Shown: piece by piece, positions 1-11,835 of the stretch | Layout of the letters: the number at the start of each line of letters is the position of its first letter | How positions within the stretch are numbered: position 1 is the stretch's first letter | Notes under the pieces: model-generated | Seen by the model: the letters and a program-made list of their open reading frames with translations, nothing else | The model's database searches: none | What the model was told of the DNA's origin: nothing | Assembly: GCF_030867145.1 (NCBI RefSeq) | Contig: NC_134427.1 | Span: forward strand, 19,739,001 to 19,803,000 | Source: Opisthocomus hoazin | Taxonomy: Eukaryota > Chordata > Aves > Opisthocomiformes > Opisthocomidae | DNA: 64,000 nucleotides | Direction of reading: 5' to 3' | Made by a program: the position numbers and the translations under genes

Positions 1-1330
1 CCTCTTCTGTTATTTTGTTTTAAACAAAAACATGCAGATAAAGAAGTGTTATAAATCTGAAATCTGCAAGCTGCCAGGTTGTAGAAGGGCCCCTCTAAAC
101 AAGTATGTCATGGAGCTAGCCTGTACCTGCGTCTCACTGCACATTCCTCTGGCAAAGGAATTTAGGCCCAAATCCTGGTACCCCTCTGCCCTCCTGTGAG
201 TGAGCTCATAATACCGGAATGAAGAGGAGGGAAATAACTTTCACACTGGAATTTCTTTAATGGAAACTATAAGGACACATTTTGATGAAATCAATGCTGG
301 AAGCATTTTGCCTGGTTCTTCTTACATACATAGAACACATTATTATATACAGAAAACATATAACTACCTCAGCAAAATTAATTTCTGGTAAATTCAACGG
401 TATCACACAATCCGAAAAAATTCTGTAGCCAGTATCACTGGACAAAGATGACTGGGCTGACAGTCTTCTGTGCAGGGAAAACTATAAAACAGTCATTCCA
501 GATCTGGACAGTAGATTAACAAAAAATTAAACAACCAAAATAAAAACCCCCATAGTTTCCTTTTCCTTTGTTTCACAAGCTGAGAGGTAAGAAAGGGGAA
601 ATGGATCTGGAAAGCTACAGCCAGCTGCAGAATGCTAATGCTAATAGCAGCTCAGAATTAAAATTTTTAAATTCCTCTCACTGCTGAAATTTGCTCAATA
701 TCTACTTTTTTATGAATCAGATTTATGTTTGGAAAAGAAAAGAAACCATGAATCATTCAAAATCACAGCATTTTTTTTAAATGTTGCATTAGTTTACTTC
801 TATTCAAAATACTTTGCAAATATTTTGGTTTGCGGTTCATAAAGTATCCTTGAACAGAGTTGAAAAGTCATAGTAGCACTGGAGGTCTGATATAAACATT
901 AATTAATTCCACTCTACCACTGTCAGCCTTTAGTTGAGACTAACTAGCTAGTTTTCAGTCTTTGCCACTCCTCTCTGAAACATGTGCAGAACTTGGCTGG
1001 ATAGTGTGAAGCTGAAAGATAAAAACCACCCAGAGTCTCTGGAAAATTCACAGTATCATGCTAGCACATCGAAGAAAATTCAATAGAATGGAGATTCTTT
1101 AAATAGCCATAGTCAACTTTTTACAGTTCTGTGCCTGACTGGTTAGAGGTTCAGCCCTTCCAGATCTCCAAAGGCAGATGGTACAAGTCTGGTTTACAGA
1201 AGAGCCTTAGGGCACAGAAAGCACTACCAACTGTGGTGCAACAGTTCAAAGAAGCAAAGCTATGTAATAGACCTATCACCATTATGCAAAGTGATATTTT
1301 GCATTTCCTGGCTGTAATGACTGTTTCCAT

Positions 1331-1471
1331 CCAGTGGCTAGAGCAGAGAACTAGAAGTCGCAATTCAATCCTGCCATTGGCTTGCTGTATGACCTGGGGC
1401 AAAGCTTTCTTCACACATGCAAGACGGTAATACTATTATTCAGCCACGGTAATACTATTATTCAGCCTGCC
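1331..1471 (+). mobile_element. MIR-like SINE relic
   Basis: The order of motifs follows the MIR core: gtggctagagcagagaact, caattcaatcctgcc, then cttgctgtatgacctggggc and a tail with taatactattatt. This corresponds to the box-B-like region and the conserved 'gctgtgtgaccttgggcaa' core of the amniote MIR family. It is very diverged, as expected of an ancient insertion. Its tail has been tandemly duplicated (1424-1467). Confidence 0.7.
1424..1467. repeat. 22-bp tandem duplication
   Basis: Two identical copies of a 22-bp unit, acggtaatactattattcag plus cc, start at 1424 and 1446, at the tail of the MIR-like element. Confidence 0.95.
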
Positions 1472-1592
1472 ACAAAACAACGTGGCCAGGCACGACTGCA
1501 GGACATCTGCAAATCACTCAGACCCATCGTGAAAGACAATACCGTAATGCAACCAGTGATAATACATTTTAAAGTTAAAACTGCAACATGTT

Positions 1593-1688
1593 ACTTTGTA
1601 TTTATGTAAGGAAACCATGTGAAATGCATGCCCGTGATAAACTTTGTATTTATGTAAGGAAACCATGTGAAACGCATGTCCATGATAA
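1593..1688. repeat. 48-bp tandem duplication
   Basis: Two adjacent 48-bp copies begin actttgtatttatgtaagg at 1593 and 1641 and differ at three positions near their ends. The few differences point to a fairly recent duplication compared with the nearby MIR relic. Confidence 0.95.
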
Positions 1689-2794
1689 ATGAACCCTAGA
1701 AAATGGACAAAACAGACCAAATATTGTTGCTGTAACTTTAACAGGCATGTTCATTTCAGGATTCAACCTAGGCTGCAACTCTCAGCCTTCTGGAGGGTCT
1801 GCAAACACATTTTAACCTCCATGGAAAGCATGCTCTGTGACATTAAAAGATGTTCTGACCCAGACCCCTCTTTGTACAGCCCCAGAAGAGCAGCCTTTGC
1901 AAAAACTCAGGGGTAATTTTCTGCAGGTTACTTGAGGTACGGGAGGCCCTAAGCTCCCAGAGACCCTGTTGATGGGTCTCAACACTCCACAAGCTCCAAG
2001 GCCAATCCATTCACATGGAAATTGTGCCACTAAGAGATCTTACATCAAACCACAGTTTGGAGCTCACTCTAATTATCTAGTCAGATTTTGGTTTAATCCT
2101 AACAAGATTACAGATTCACAAAGATTAAGGTTGTTAAAAGTACCACAGAGCAAACCCAGTAATCACTACCTTGAAGAGACCATCTAAAGTGTTCTATTTA
2201 TGGTCACCAACTCATTTAACTTCAAAACCTCTGTGGGGTTTAAAAAGTATTTCCTGTATTTGTGGTAGATGCAGACTAAGGATCTGACTTTTACTTTGGT
2301 GGTTAGAATACTTCACCTTTGTTACAGGAGTGGTTTGAAAGTTTCTCCCCTTTACCCCTCTATTAACGTCTTTTCTGTACATTTTTCTGAAGTTTATGCC
2401 TTACATTTTTAAGTCACAGCAAAAAGCCAAGTACCATCTGTAGGAGAAGATTTCAAGGGCGGTTTCCAGTTTAAGCCAAAACTACTTTATTAGGTTAAAA
2501 ATGCATGACTCCTTTGTAAAAATGGTCATAAAAAAGCTTACAAGAAGAGCGAGCTGTTAAAAACTGTTTCAGATTAAAACAGATCAAAAGCTTTTGCAAA
2601 ATAGGAAGCAATGTATTTGTGTTACACCTATTCCCCTAGTGAATCACAAGATGCACATGCATTTCAAAAGTACCCTGGAAATGAAGCACCGACTTTTGGG
2701 ACCCAGGGCTTATTGCAGACCACCTCAGTCGTGCCCACAAGACTGACTCACCATACTTCAATCCTTTCTGGTAATAAAGAGTCAGGATGTTCTA

Positions 2795-2925
2795 TGCAAA
2801 ATGCTAGGCACTGTGCAATTCAACACAGGACCTGCCAACCTCACCTTCCAGCCGAATTCACACTTCACATGTGCTGCAGCTCATGTAGAAGGCATTTACA
2901 AAGACACATTAATTTTACAGATAAT
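2795..2925 (-). mobile_element. Doubtful MIR/L2-type tail
   Basis: The + strand has atgctaggcactgtgc, then about 100 bp later attttacagataatg. These resemble two separated landmarks of a reverse-complement MIR or L2 tail. The intervening sequence does not follow the family, so confidence is low. Confidence 0.25.
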
Positions 2926-3229
2926 GCTCCAACTTCTCAACCCCTTCATGCACACTTTGATGATAGTCTAAAATCTCACAAGGCAGGCTGAGGCTGAAAG
3001 CCTACAGGCTCCTTTTATGGAAAGGTCTAAGACTACTATAAATTCTTAATTTTCCAAGCTTGCTTTTTTTGCCAAATGTTTTTGCTCCCACAGGCTACGT
3101 TCTTCCAGTTCAGTTACACCCTGCTTTGTGGATAGGTTTAATCATCAAAGTACAATAAAATGATTCACCTTCCCATAGTTTTGATGTGCTCCCAGTATAG
3201 CAGTAGTAATAATTCCAAACTACTTTCAA

Positions 3230-3262
3230 AAGAAAAAAAAAAAAAATATATATATATATATT
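3230..3262. repeat. A-run followed by (TA)n
   Basis: A mostly adenine run passes into about eight ta dinucleotides in COL4A6 intron 2. Confidence 0.95.
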
Positions 3263-6200
3263 CTACAGAGCAAGTGATATCAGCACCCTCCTTCACAGCA
3301 CAAGTTTGACAAGCAGAACTATTAGAACATTAAAATGGTCCTGCTCCACTTTGGGCAAGTCAAGCAATTCATTGTGTGACTGAATGTATTTAACTTTGTT
3401 ACAATAATGAGATGCTTTTATATATGCATTTCTGGAACACTGACTTGCCAGCTTATGAATTCTAAGCACACATTAACTTAAAAGTAAAGTATTAAGAGTA
3501 AAAGATTCATCACTCCTTTTATAATTGTATCATTTTCTAAGGAAACACTTACCGGTTTAAGACTCCTTTTCAGAGCTACATATTATCTCATGTCCACAGA
3601 GAGATAGCCTTACTACTTGTGAGGGCACGACCTTCATTAACAGAAAATAATCTCTTAAATGAAAGGATAAGGAACATAAGGATCTGATTTGAAAACTGGT
3701 GCAATATGAACAGGTAAAGGACATGCAGTAATTAAAAAGAGCTGGAAAAAGAGGAAAAGACAAAGCACTGACTTGTCGCTATTGAGAGCTTTAAAATGAT
3801 GCTACTAGTGAAAAAAAACGTATGAACGTTATTTTCAGTTTCACTGACATTTAATTTGTGCAGATTTTAAGCAGCAGAGGAGTATTTATAAGTCGATTCC
3901 TTGTTTAACTGCACTTTCATTTTCCTCTCCTCTGCTTTTTAGATCAAAACCAACCCCTCCGAACATTGCTATAAATTCATTTCTGCAGTTGGCTTTCAGC
4001 TTTGTACAAACATTTTATCCAAATCTCTAAATGTGGCAGGTCTCGATCTCTCTGCCAGCCAAAAAAAAATGCTAAAGAAACAGTCAATGTCGCTGTTGCT
4101 ATTTTGTTTCCAACCTCTTTTCCCTTCAATGGAAATGGAAAAATGACAAATATGCAAAACCAAAGGAATAGGAAATATCACTCCTGTTTCTTACAGAAAC
4201 CTTGATGTATCGTCTTTTCTAGCTAGTTCCCGATTAGTCCAGTTACAACACCTAGATGATGTTTAGATTTTACCTGTGTCATACATCACACTGCAGTCTT
4301 GAGAAACGCTTGTGGTCGAGGATGGAAGCGTTTGTTCCTATTAGTAATGGGAAAAGCAACAAACATCAGGTGCAACTCTCTTAAACACATTTGTGCAACA
4401 GAGATTCCTAGGAAACAGGCATTGACACGTCCTCGCTGCTGCTTGGAGTGAGGCATCAGAAAAAGCGCTATAGGATTAACTGCCAGAAGTCTTACTGGCA
4501 GCCTCCCTAGACTGCTAAGGCACAAAGCAGAAGTAGAAAGGCAAGACAAGCTTAAGAGCACGTTGAGGCAAGGGCTGGAGGCTGTACAAAGTACAGTAGG
4601 TTCCAGCCAAAGAGGAGAAAATAGACCAGGGAGTGAATAAGGCAAACTCAGAATACAGTAGCTATTGGCATCTCAGTGGACACAAGCAAATCAACCCAAT
4701 TTGGTTCACAGTGTTGATTCGATCGATATTACGGCAACCAAGCAGAGACTATGCAAACGGGATGGTGCTGCTCTAGTGGCCTTGAGGTTGACACAACCAA
4801 AGCTAATCAAAATCCTGCAGAAGCAACACGAAGGGAAACTCGCACAAACCACAGGGATCCCCACAGCTCTGCATCCATTTGGGTAAGAGCAGAATCAGAG
4901 GGACAAGCAAAGTCACTTCTGACCAGGAAGAACTGTGAAAAAGTGGGACAAAAGCCAGAGAAGAAGCAGACCTGTGGAAAAGTTCCTTTGACTTTGTATT
5001 AATCCTGTCTCTTCGCATTTCCTCAGACCTGACTGAACAGGAAGCCATTCTGAAAAGAAAAGATGACTTTGAACACAAATAGTAAGATTAATGTCCACAC
5101 CTTTTGAAAAGCAGAAAGTTAAATACAGCTGCTGGAGACCGCAGCCACACGACTTCCATATAAATCACACCATCACAGAAGGGCAAGTTGTGTGGAAAAA
5201 TCCAAGGCAGGCTAAACTGCAGGAAATCTGTGCAAAAAGCACAAGAACAAATTAATTGCTTTCTCCAAGTATTTTCAGATTTATTGCCTACACCTCCAAA
5301 TTCCCTTTCTGCAACGAACAGGTAATGAGAACTACACGATTCCACTCTAACTGCTCTTTCTTCTCAGACACATGAACTGAGAGAAGTGTATCAAGCTCAG
5401 CAAGGTTCTACAGCCTTCTCGGGAGAGTAAGAGCCTTCTTGGGTTAAAGGGATATTTTGAAAGAAAAAAAGCTGAGGAAACAAAGCTTGTAATGTCAGTG
5501 ACTGATCTCCCCACTGATAATCCTCCTCCAGTAATACTTCACACTGCAGCTACTATCAAGACTGCATTTCGCAGGTACCCTCTAACAAGCAACTCGGCTT
5601 CCTTCCAATCCCTTTCAAAACATAGACTGACCTTGCTAGAACAATCCCTTCCACAGGTAACAGCAGAATTGCTTTCATTTTACTTTTGTACAGAGTAACA
5701 AAGAATGCAGTGCTTTATTTTGAGACTGGATTCTCTGAGAGCTTGAAAAATATCTATCAAAGCTTAAAAAAAAAAAATTATTTTTTTCTTGTCATCATCA
5801 TAACTTTTAAGCTTAAACATGGGCATTACCAAAGTCCCTTCTTTTTTTGGCCTGGTAACACAACTTTATAGTGGTATCTAGACAATAATTTCATTGTAAA
5901 TCGTTATCCACGGAGGGGCACACAAACCCACTTGGGAATAGAGGAGGTCGACTACATCAAGAATTCTGGCAGCAAAGAACTTTTCATCTGTATCTGCCAT
6001 GACTTCATGATCACCTCCAAACACTCTTACACCACTCTATAGTACGAAAATACCTTTTCTCCCTCCAGAAAGAACACCTTTTATTATTTTGAGGTACCTA
6101 AGTAATTGTCTTAAAAGAACTGATAGTCCCATAAAAGCCACTGACAAAAGGATAAAACTGGCTAACATCTCTCAAATATGTTTCTGTTTCCTCAGCCCTG

Positions 6201-8951
6201 ATTAATACAGAATCCTTAGTTTTGCAGTGTCTTGTAGCTCTCCCTTACAAGCTAATCTTAAAAGATGCTCAAAAAACAGGTGGGTCATATTATCTGATAC
6301 ATAACCAAAACTGAAAAGAGACTAGTTGGATGTCTAATCTTAATGCTCCAGTCAGCACTCAGCAGCAAAAGTGCTTGCAGAAATAATGCAGAGTATCCGT
6401 ATGCACAGGAAATAGCTTTTGGATCAATGACGCTCTGCTCAAAAAACACTGCAGCTTCCTACAGATTAAAAAAAAAAATTCTGATTAAACATCAAGAACT
6501 GGCAATACTTGACAACGCTGCCTGAACAGATGCTGTGTCTCTGGGGATAGGGGAGAATAAGTTCTTTTCTCCTTGTACAAGTCAGGGAGTTACCAGCTCT
6601 TCTCCTGGAGCAGTTCTATGTCTACAAAACGAGTATGACTATTGTATTAAAAATATACAAGAAAGAGGAAGAGTTAAAACCTTGCAGACTTACATATTGG
6701 CAGGTCAGAGCCATTTTACTATCACAGCTTCTTGCAATCTGTAGCATTCTCACAATATCTGTAAGCATCAACATGTTCCTGCTGTTACCTCAGGAGGAAG
6801 AGTTAGTAAGGAGTAAGGTACCAGACCCCTACTCGCACAGATAGCACCTCTACTGTGAGGCTGGAAAAAGGCTAGAGAAGCCCCACCACGAAATGCCCTG
6901 CCTACTTTAGGGACACCAGCATGACTTAGAAATAGCAGTTCTTAGTCAGGGGAACCCAGTGGCTGGCAGCAAAGCTGGCTTGTCCAGAAGGGGAAGTAAG
7001 ATGCTTCATGTCACACAATGCCTCTCACACCTATGCAAAAGGCAACCACAACCTTAAACGAATAAAGATATGAAAAAAGTTCTTCAGAACACAAGCAGAT
7101 GCGTTACTTCATTTCATAGCTGTTGTGACATAACACAATTATATTGGTTATTGGTACATTGTGAGTACCAAACAAAATGGCACATTTTATGCTCAATTAT
7201 CTTTAGTACCCAGAAAATACTCATCAAATAAACAATTCTTTGTTCAGATGTGAGAGAAAGGGATATCCAGCTTTAAATGAAAATTTTCCATAAAATTCAA
7301 CACATCTTGGCAAGGGCTGGATAATTAGCACTGTTATGAACAGCCTGCTGCTTATCTTTTTTTAAAGTAATTCTCAATGTTTTGCTACAGAACCAGCGAA
7401 TAATTTTCATTATTTTCCTATAAGCCTATTAGTATTCAAACCTGACCTCTGCAGAATGACCATCCTCCATGCAGTACGTGAATCTTCACCAAACAAGTGC
7501 TTCTACACCCTTGCATTCTTACAGATTAGAAGCTGCCTTATCCAGTAAACAAATCCTGAGATTTACAAGATTATGTTTGTATTTTTTGTCTTTTCTTGAA
7601 TTCTGTGGGCTACTTCCTTACACGATGAACTTTACTACAGATATTACTTCTGTCCCAATAAAGCTCACTGCTATGTAAAGATATTATACCTGTAAAAGTC
7701 AAACTACAGAAAGATTGCATATTTATAAATACCGATGACAATGGCAAAGAAACAAAACTTTTAAAAAAGGTCTTAATGGATAAGATCATATTTGGAGAAA
7801 CTGAACTGTGGAAAGTGGAATGATGAGAGCTGCAACTCTGCTTTTAAATATCCATAATTAAACAGCTATTTTTTTCCCTTTGTCAGAGCTCTGGGACAAA
7901 ATTTATTTTTGGCATATTGCCACTGAAAACAATGAGCTTGGTTGAATTAAGCTGGTCCAGTACATATTAAATTAAAAGACATTATGAAACATTTGTGTCA
8001 TAGATCAAGTAGAAAAAAAAATCACATAGAAAATCTGGGATTTATTAAGAGAAGACAGAAATAAGATCACTTGGGCTAGCTTGACATAAACTTCAGTTAC
8101 TCAAAATAGAGCAGACTGCCCAGAACCGGTTTTGGCACATAGCTTTTATTTGCCTGACTTGGATACTGTAGATGTTCTCCTGAGCAAGATATCCTATTTT
8201 TCTAGTGCTTAGTATCTCTAGTTAATCTGCACATTTCTTAGCAAAAAAAAAAAACAACCACCAGAAGATTTGGAAGAGTTGCAATGGTAAACGAAGTGCA
8301 GACTCATAAAATAAAAGTTAACTGAACTCTATCTGAAAACCATTGTTCCAACAGACCATCTCTGACAGTAGGTCCTTAGGATATCATCACATCAAGATGA
8401 GCACATATTCCAGGTGTGCTCAACCAGCTGAACAAGGGCAGAAGGGAAATAAGTGAGTTATCATCATTCCACCTGTATGTCAGGTACGCTCTCAGGTGGG
8501 CATAGAATGACTGCTAGGACTACGATGCAGCTCAGCAGGGAGCTTTGTGGAGAGATTAAGAGTCTCAAATTTCATTGCAAGAGGTTGTCTCTAGAGTTTG
8601 TGACCGTTTGCATCTCATGCTCTCCCTCACATTTATGAGAGGACATCCCAGAAACATCGGCAAAACTCTGATTATCCTTTTAAAAGATCCTCTTCTAAAA
8701 ATCTGTCTTTTTCCCTGCAGCCCAGAACAGCCTTAGGGGTGGACAGTGATTAGCCAAGGCAAACACCTGCCCCTCTAGCACTCTTCCACCACTCTGCCTT
8801 ACTTCCCCAGCTCTGGGCCAACTTTTGTCTCTTGTCTTACAGTGTAACAAATATCTTGAAGATGGTACTACACATCCGTTTTGTGCTTGCATGGCATCTT
8901 TTGCTGACACTCCAGGTTCATGATTAACGCAAATTATTGATAATAAAAGAC

Positions 8952-9009
8952 TGAAAACATGAATGAAGCATAGCTTCTATTGAAAACAGGAATGAAGCAT
9001 AGCTTCTGG
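8952..9009. repeat. 29-bp tandem duplication
   Basis: Two adjacent copies of a 29-bp unit, each containing gaatgaagcatagcttct, start at 8952 and 8981. They differ at the ninth base (t/g) and at the last two. Confidence 0.93.
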
Positions 9010-11510
9010 ACTGGCCTCAGCTGACAGCTGTTAGGGGAAACTCTTAGGTCACTGTCAGCAATTGGTCTATAAATGAGGTAACGATCTCTCAGCAAAGTAA
9101 CTGCATGTGTAACAGCAAGTCATCCAGGTTTTCAACATTTGGCTCAAGAAAAAGTAGATTGCATTACAAGACTAATTTTGTACTGCCATTCAAAACACAT
9201 AATCATTTATATCCAGGAAAAATAAGTACCAACTGAGAAATTAATTCTGATACTCTTTAAAATCCTATTCTTACAGAGGGAGGGATGACTGCACCTTGTA
9301 ATTGAGACCTCTGAGTCAAAGCCGTATTTTATACAACTTTATTCAAGATGCTGGCCTGACATGCCAGCCAGTGCCTACTAGTCGTGTCCACAGTAACATT
9401 CCTGAAGAATGCTCAACAACTTGGTACAATATTTTAGGATGTTTCTTTTACATAAGAATGGATAAGTTATTGAAATCAGACTAATTGAAAGAAAGAGAAG
9501 ATGAACAAAGTTACAAATCACATCATCTTCAGCAACAAATGCTTGAGTAGTTGACTGTCTCTGTGAATTGCCTTCTAAAAGTTTTATTATTCCTTATTAA
9601 CCTAAAGTTCTAACCTCACCTCATCAACATCGTACTTCATTATGCTCAGTCACTTCAAATTATATAGCAGAGGACTACTAAGAAATGTTTCAGAGATCCT
9701 GCTTTTCCTAACAAAGCTCCGCTTACTGCAAAACCAAGTTCAATCAATAGTATTTTCTCTTAACAGCTCACTTCATACTGGAAGGTGTTAGGGTGTGTTT
9801 TTAATTCAGTGATACCAGAAAGTCATTGATGTACTACGGTATCTGAAAAGTTGACAACAACATAGTTGTATATCTTTCCTGTTGAGCATGTTTGACAGCA
9901 TTTCTAATAAGAATAATTAAATGTATTCACTGCTTAGACATACAAAGCACCAAAACTGAGTATTTTAAGGACCTATTTCTGATTATTTTTCATACTTTCA
10001 GACTGATTACACAACAACAAATATTTTGCTTGTTTTCTAGCCCTGAAGAAAACTGGCAGAGAGACTTAGAAATGGCATGTAGATACTAACCTTACTCATT
10101 GCAATAGACTTAAATTGACAAAGTCCCTCTATGGGCAATGAAACGTGTCCAGCAGCCAACAAAAATCTGACTGCTTAAGAGATGTGCTTTCCAACAGGTA
10201 TGAAGCAAAATTTGAGGAAACAATTAAAAACCTTCTGTCAGTTACACCTGCATCAGTCAGGAATAATTTCACTGACATACTGCATCAATTTATAAAAATG
10301 ACTGCAAAATGCAGCACATTTGTTTCAAAAAGCCTTGAAAATATTTGCTTTATGAAAGTCATTTTCACATGGATTCCACCGCAGTAAGAACACTCGGAAG
10401 AACAGCTCTTGGTGTTGTTGAAGAAAAAAACACGGAAAGAAAAGAAACTCTCACAGCTTCCCACACTGTCTAATCTTTTAATCTTTGAGAAGATTAGAGC
10501 TTGTAACTACCACCTGATCAGGATGATGAAATTCTACTAAGGCAATTGATTATCAAAAGTGCAAAGCAGAACCAAGGCTTTCATATTTATGAAAAGCATA
10601 AACCCCTCTGCTACTAAAGCCTTTTCAAAAGACTTCTCAGTTGCACAGGAAGGTTCTAAGTCCTTACAATTTTAATCAAAAGAGTAGCAAAAGCAATAGA
10701 AAAACATTGGCTGACCAAGAACCCATGTTTCAACTGTTGTTTTAGAAGTCTGTTAGAAGTTAAACACACTTAAGACATATTATACTACTTCCATGAATTC
10801 ATAATAGAACAGGTGCTATAAATTCCAGACCACAAAGACTGAAGTATTGTACAGTCTTAATTTGCATCACAATACAAGAAAGAAAATTTTTGAACCACTG
10901 ACTGTACATCGGTTGGACACTTAATTTAGGCTACGGATTTTCCAAAGGACTCTTTCATTCACTAATTGAGTAGGCTAACAATTTCAGCATCCCAGTTGCA
11001 GAAAATCTATTAGAACACCAAAAATGAAAAATTACCAACATGTAAAAAGCCTGTGATCTCTTTCTGATCTGTTTAAACGTTAATTAGGAACAGTGAGAAA
11101 AAAATCTGTGTTAGGTCATAAAATTGCCAGAATGACAGATCATAAAGTCATTGCTTCTGTATGCCAGCTTAGAATTTAAAAGACATTTACTAATTCACAG
11201 TCATGAGCCTCCATACAACACTTAACAGCTTAATCCTTTAATTTCTCACATCACTTTTACTTAGTTATGAGGTGTTCTGGGTTGGAGCCCTTGCGAGCAA
11301 GGATCTAAAGGATCAGCGTTGAACAGCAACGCTTGAGAAGAGGCTAAGAAAGAACGAAAGGCAGCCAGCTGCAAGGAGATACTGCTCATCCTTTCAGACG
11401 CAGAAAGCTGTGAGTACAGACGGTCTTTCACCCCATCGTACTTCACAAAAACTAACTCAAGTCGAGCAGACGAAAGGCACAAAGGAACTCCGGGAGGTGT
11501 ACGGCAATTT

Positions 11511-11552
11511 AAAAAAAAAAAAAAAAAACAAAAAACAAAACAAAACAATCCC
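11511..11552. repeat. A-rich simple repeat beside the CpG island
   Basis: A long adenine run passes into caaaa-type repeats and then a C-run. It marks the left edge of the island, about 120 bp into COL4A6 intron 2. On the COL4A6 sense strand it is a T-rich tract. Confidence 0.95.
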
Positions 11553-11671
11553 CCCCATCTTTCTGAGGGGGTGTCTGTTCTCCGGCCGAAGGGTACACGC
11601 ACCCCGACGGGCTTGGCTAGGCGCGTCCCCCTCCAGCGAGGCACAGGGGCGGCCAGGACCTGCACACTTAC

Positions 11672-11720
11672 CGCACTCGCCAGCTCCGCGCCCAGGCAGA
11701 GGAGCAGCAGCACCAGCACC
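11672..11720 (-). CDS. COL4A6: COL4A6 exon 2 (signal-peptide core)
   Basis: This 49-nt exon takes the last base of a split Gly codon and then encodes 16 residues: a leucine/valine-rich core ending in GAELASA. It is bounded by a ctccctgcag acceptor and a gtaagt donor. It ends in phase 0, as needed to join the next alpha6 exon, which should start the 7S region outside this window. The small, neutral residues at the end fit a signal peptidase site. Confidence 0.75.
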
Positions 11721-11835
11721 CTGCAGGGAGGCAAAGGGACGGAGTCAGCGGCGGGGCCGGGCGGGCACCGCGGGGAGGGGGGGAGCCGCGCCTCGGCACT
11801 CACCCTGCGGCCGACGGGCCGGGGGCGCGGCCCAT
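11672..11835 (-). CDS. COL4A6: COL4A6, collagen type IV alpha-6 chain, first two coding exons (signal peptide)
   Basis: On the - strand, an ATG at 11835 (A at -3, G at +4) opens a 32-nt coding stretch ending at 11804 before a gtgagt donor. A second exon, 11720-11672, lies between a ctgcag acceptor and a gtaagt donor. Joined, they give 27 residues beginning MGRAPGPS, then a VLVLLLLCL hydrophobic core, and ending in ELASA, a classic signal peptide. Human COL4A6 likewise splits its signal peptide between a first exon and a shared exon 2 encoding a leucine-rich core ending in ELAAA. The divergent position beside COL4A5 is the known COL4A5-COL4A6 arrangement. The rest of the gene runs leftward beyond position 1. 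The symbol rests on synteny and on the peptide shape, since no helical exon is visible. Confidence 0.78.
11804..11835 (-). CDS. COL4A6: COL4A6 exon 1, coding part
   Basis: The start codon has a strong context (A at -3, G at +4). Ten codons plus two bases are followed by the consensus donor gtgagt. The 5' untranslated part extends to the right for an unknown distance, because the transcription start cannot be read from the sequence. Human COL4A6 has alternative first exons. A second alternative exon between here and COL4A5 could not be picked out with confidence. Confidence 0.75.

Larger units (their letters stand above)
1..11671 (-). other. COL4A6 intron 2, 5' part
   Basis: This is AT-rich sequence downstream of the gtaagt donor at 11671. 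No cysteine-rich or Gly-X-Y exon was found on the - strand, in keeping with the very long second intron known in human COL4A6. It holds a MIR-like SINE at about 1331-1471, tandem duplications at 1424-1467, 1593-1688 and 8952-9009, an A/TA microsatellite at 3230-3262, and an A-rich run at 11511-11552. Confidence 0.8.

Noticed and set aside
2611..2991. A 126-codon + strand ORF in COL4A6 intron 2
   Set aside because: There is no recognisable domain, no splice or promoter context, and AT-rich codon use. The length is within chance for 11 kb of intron.
3330..3420. MIR-like phrase ctttgggcaagtcaagcaat
   Set aside because: Only about 20 bases resemble MIR and the flanks do not continue the family.
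1..11600. A search for COL4A6 exon 3 (7S cysteines)
   Set aside because: No - strand frame shows the closely spaced cysteines followed by Gly-X-Y, so the exon must be further left.
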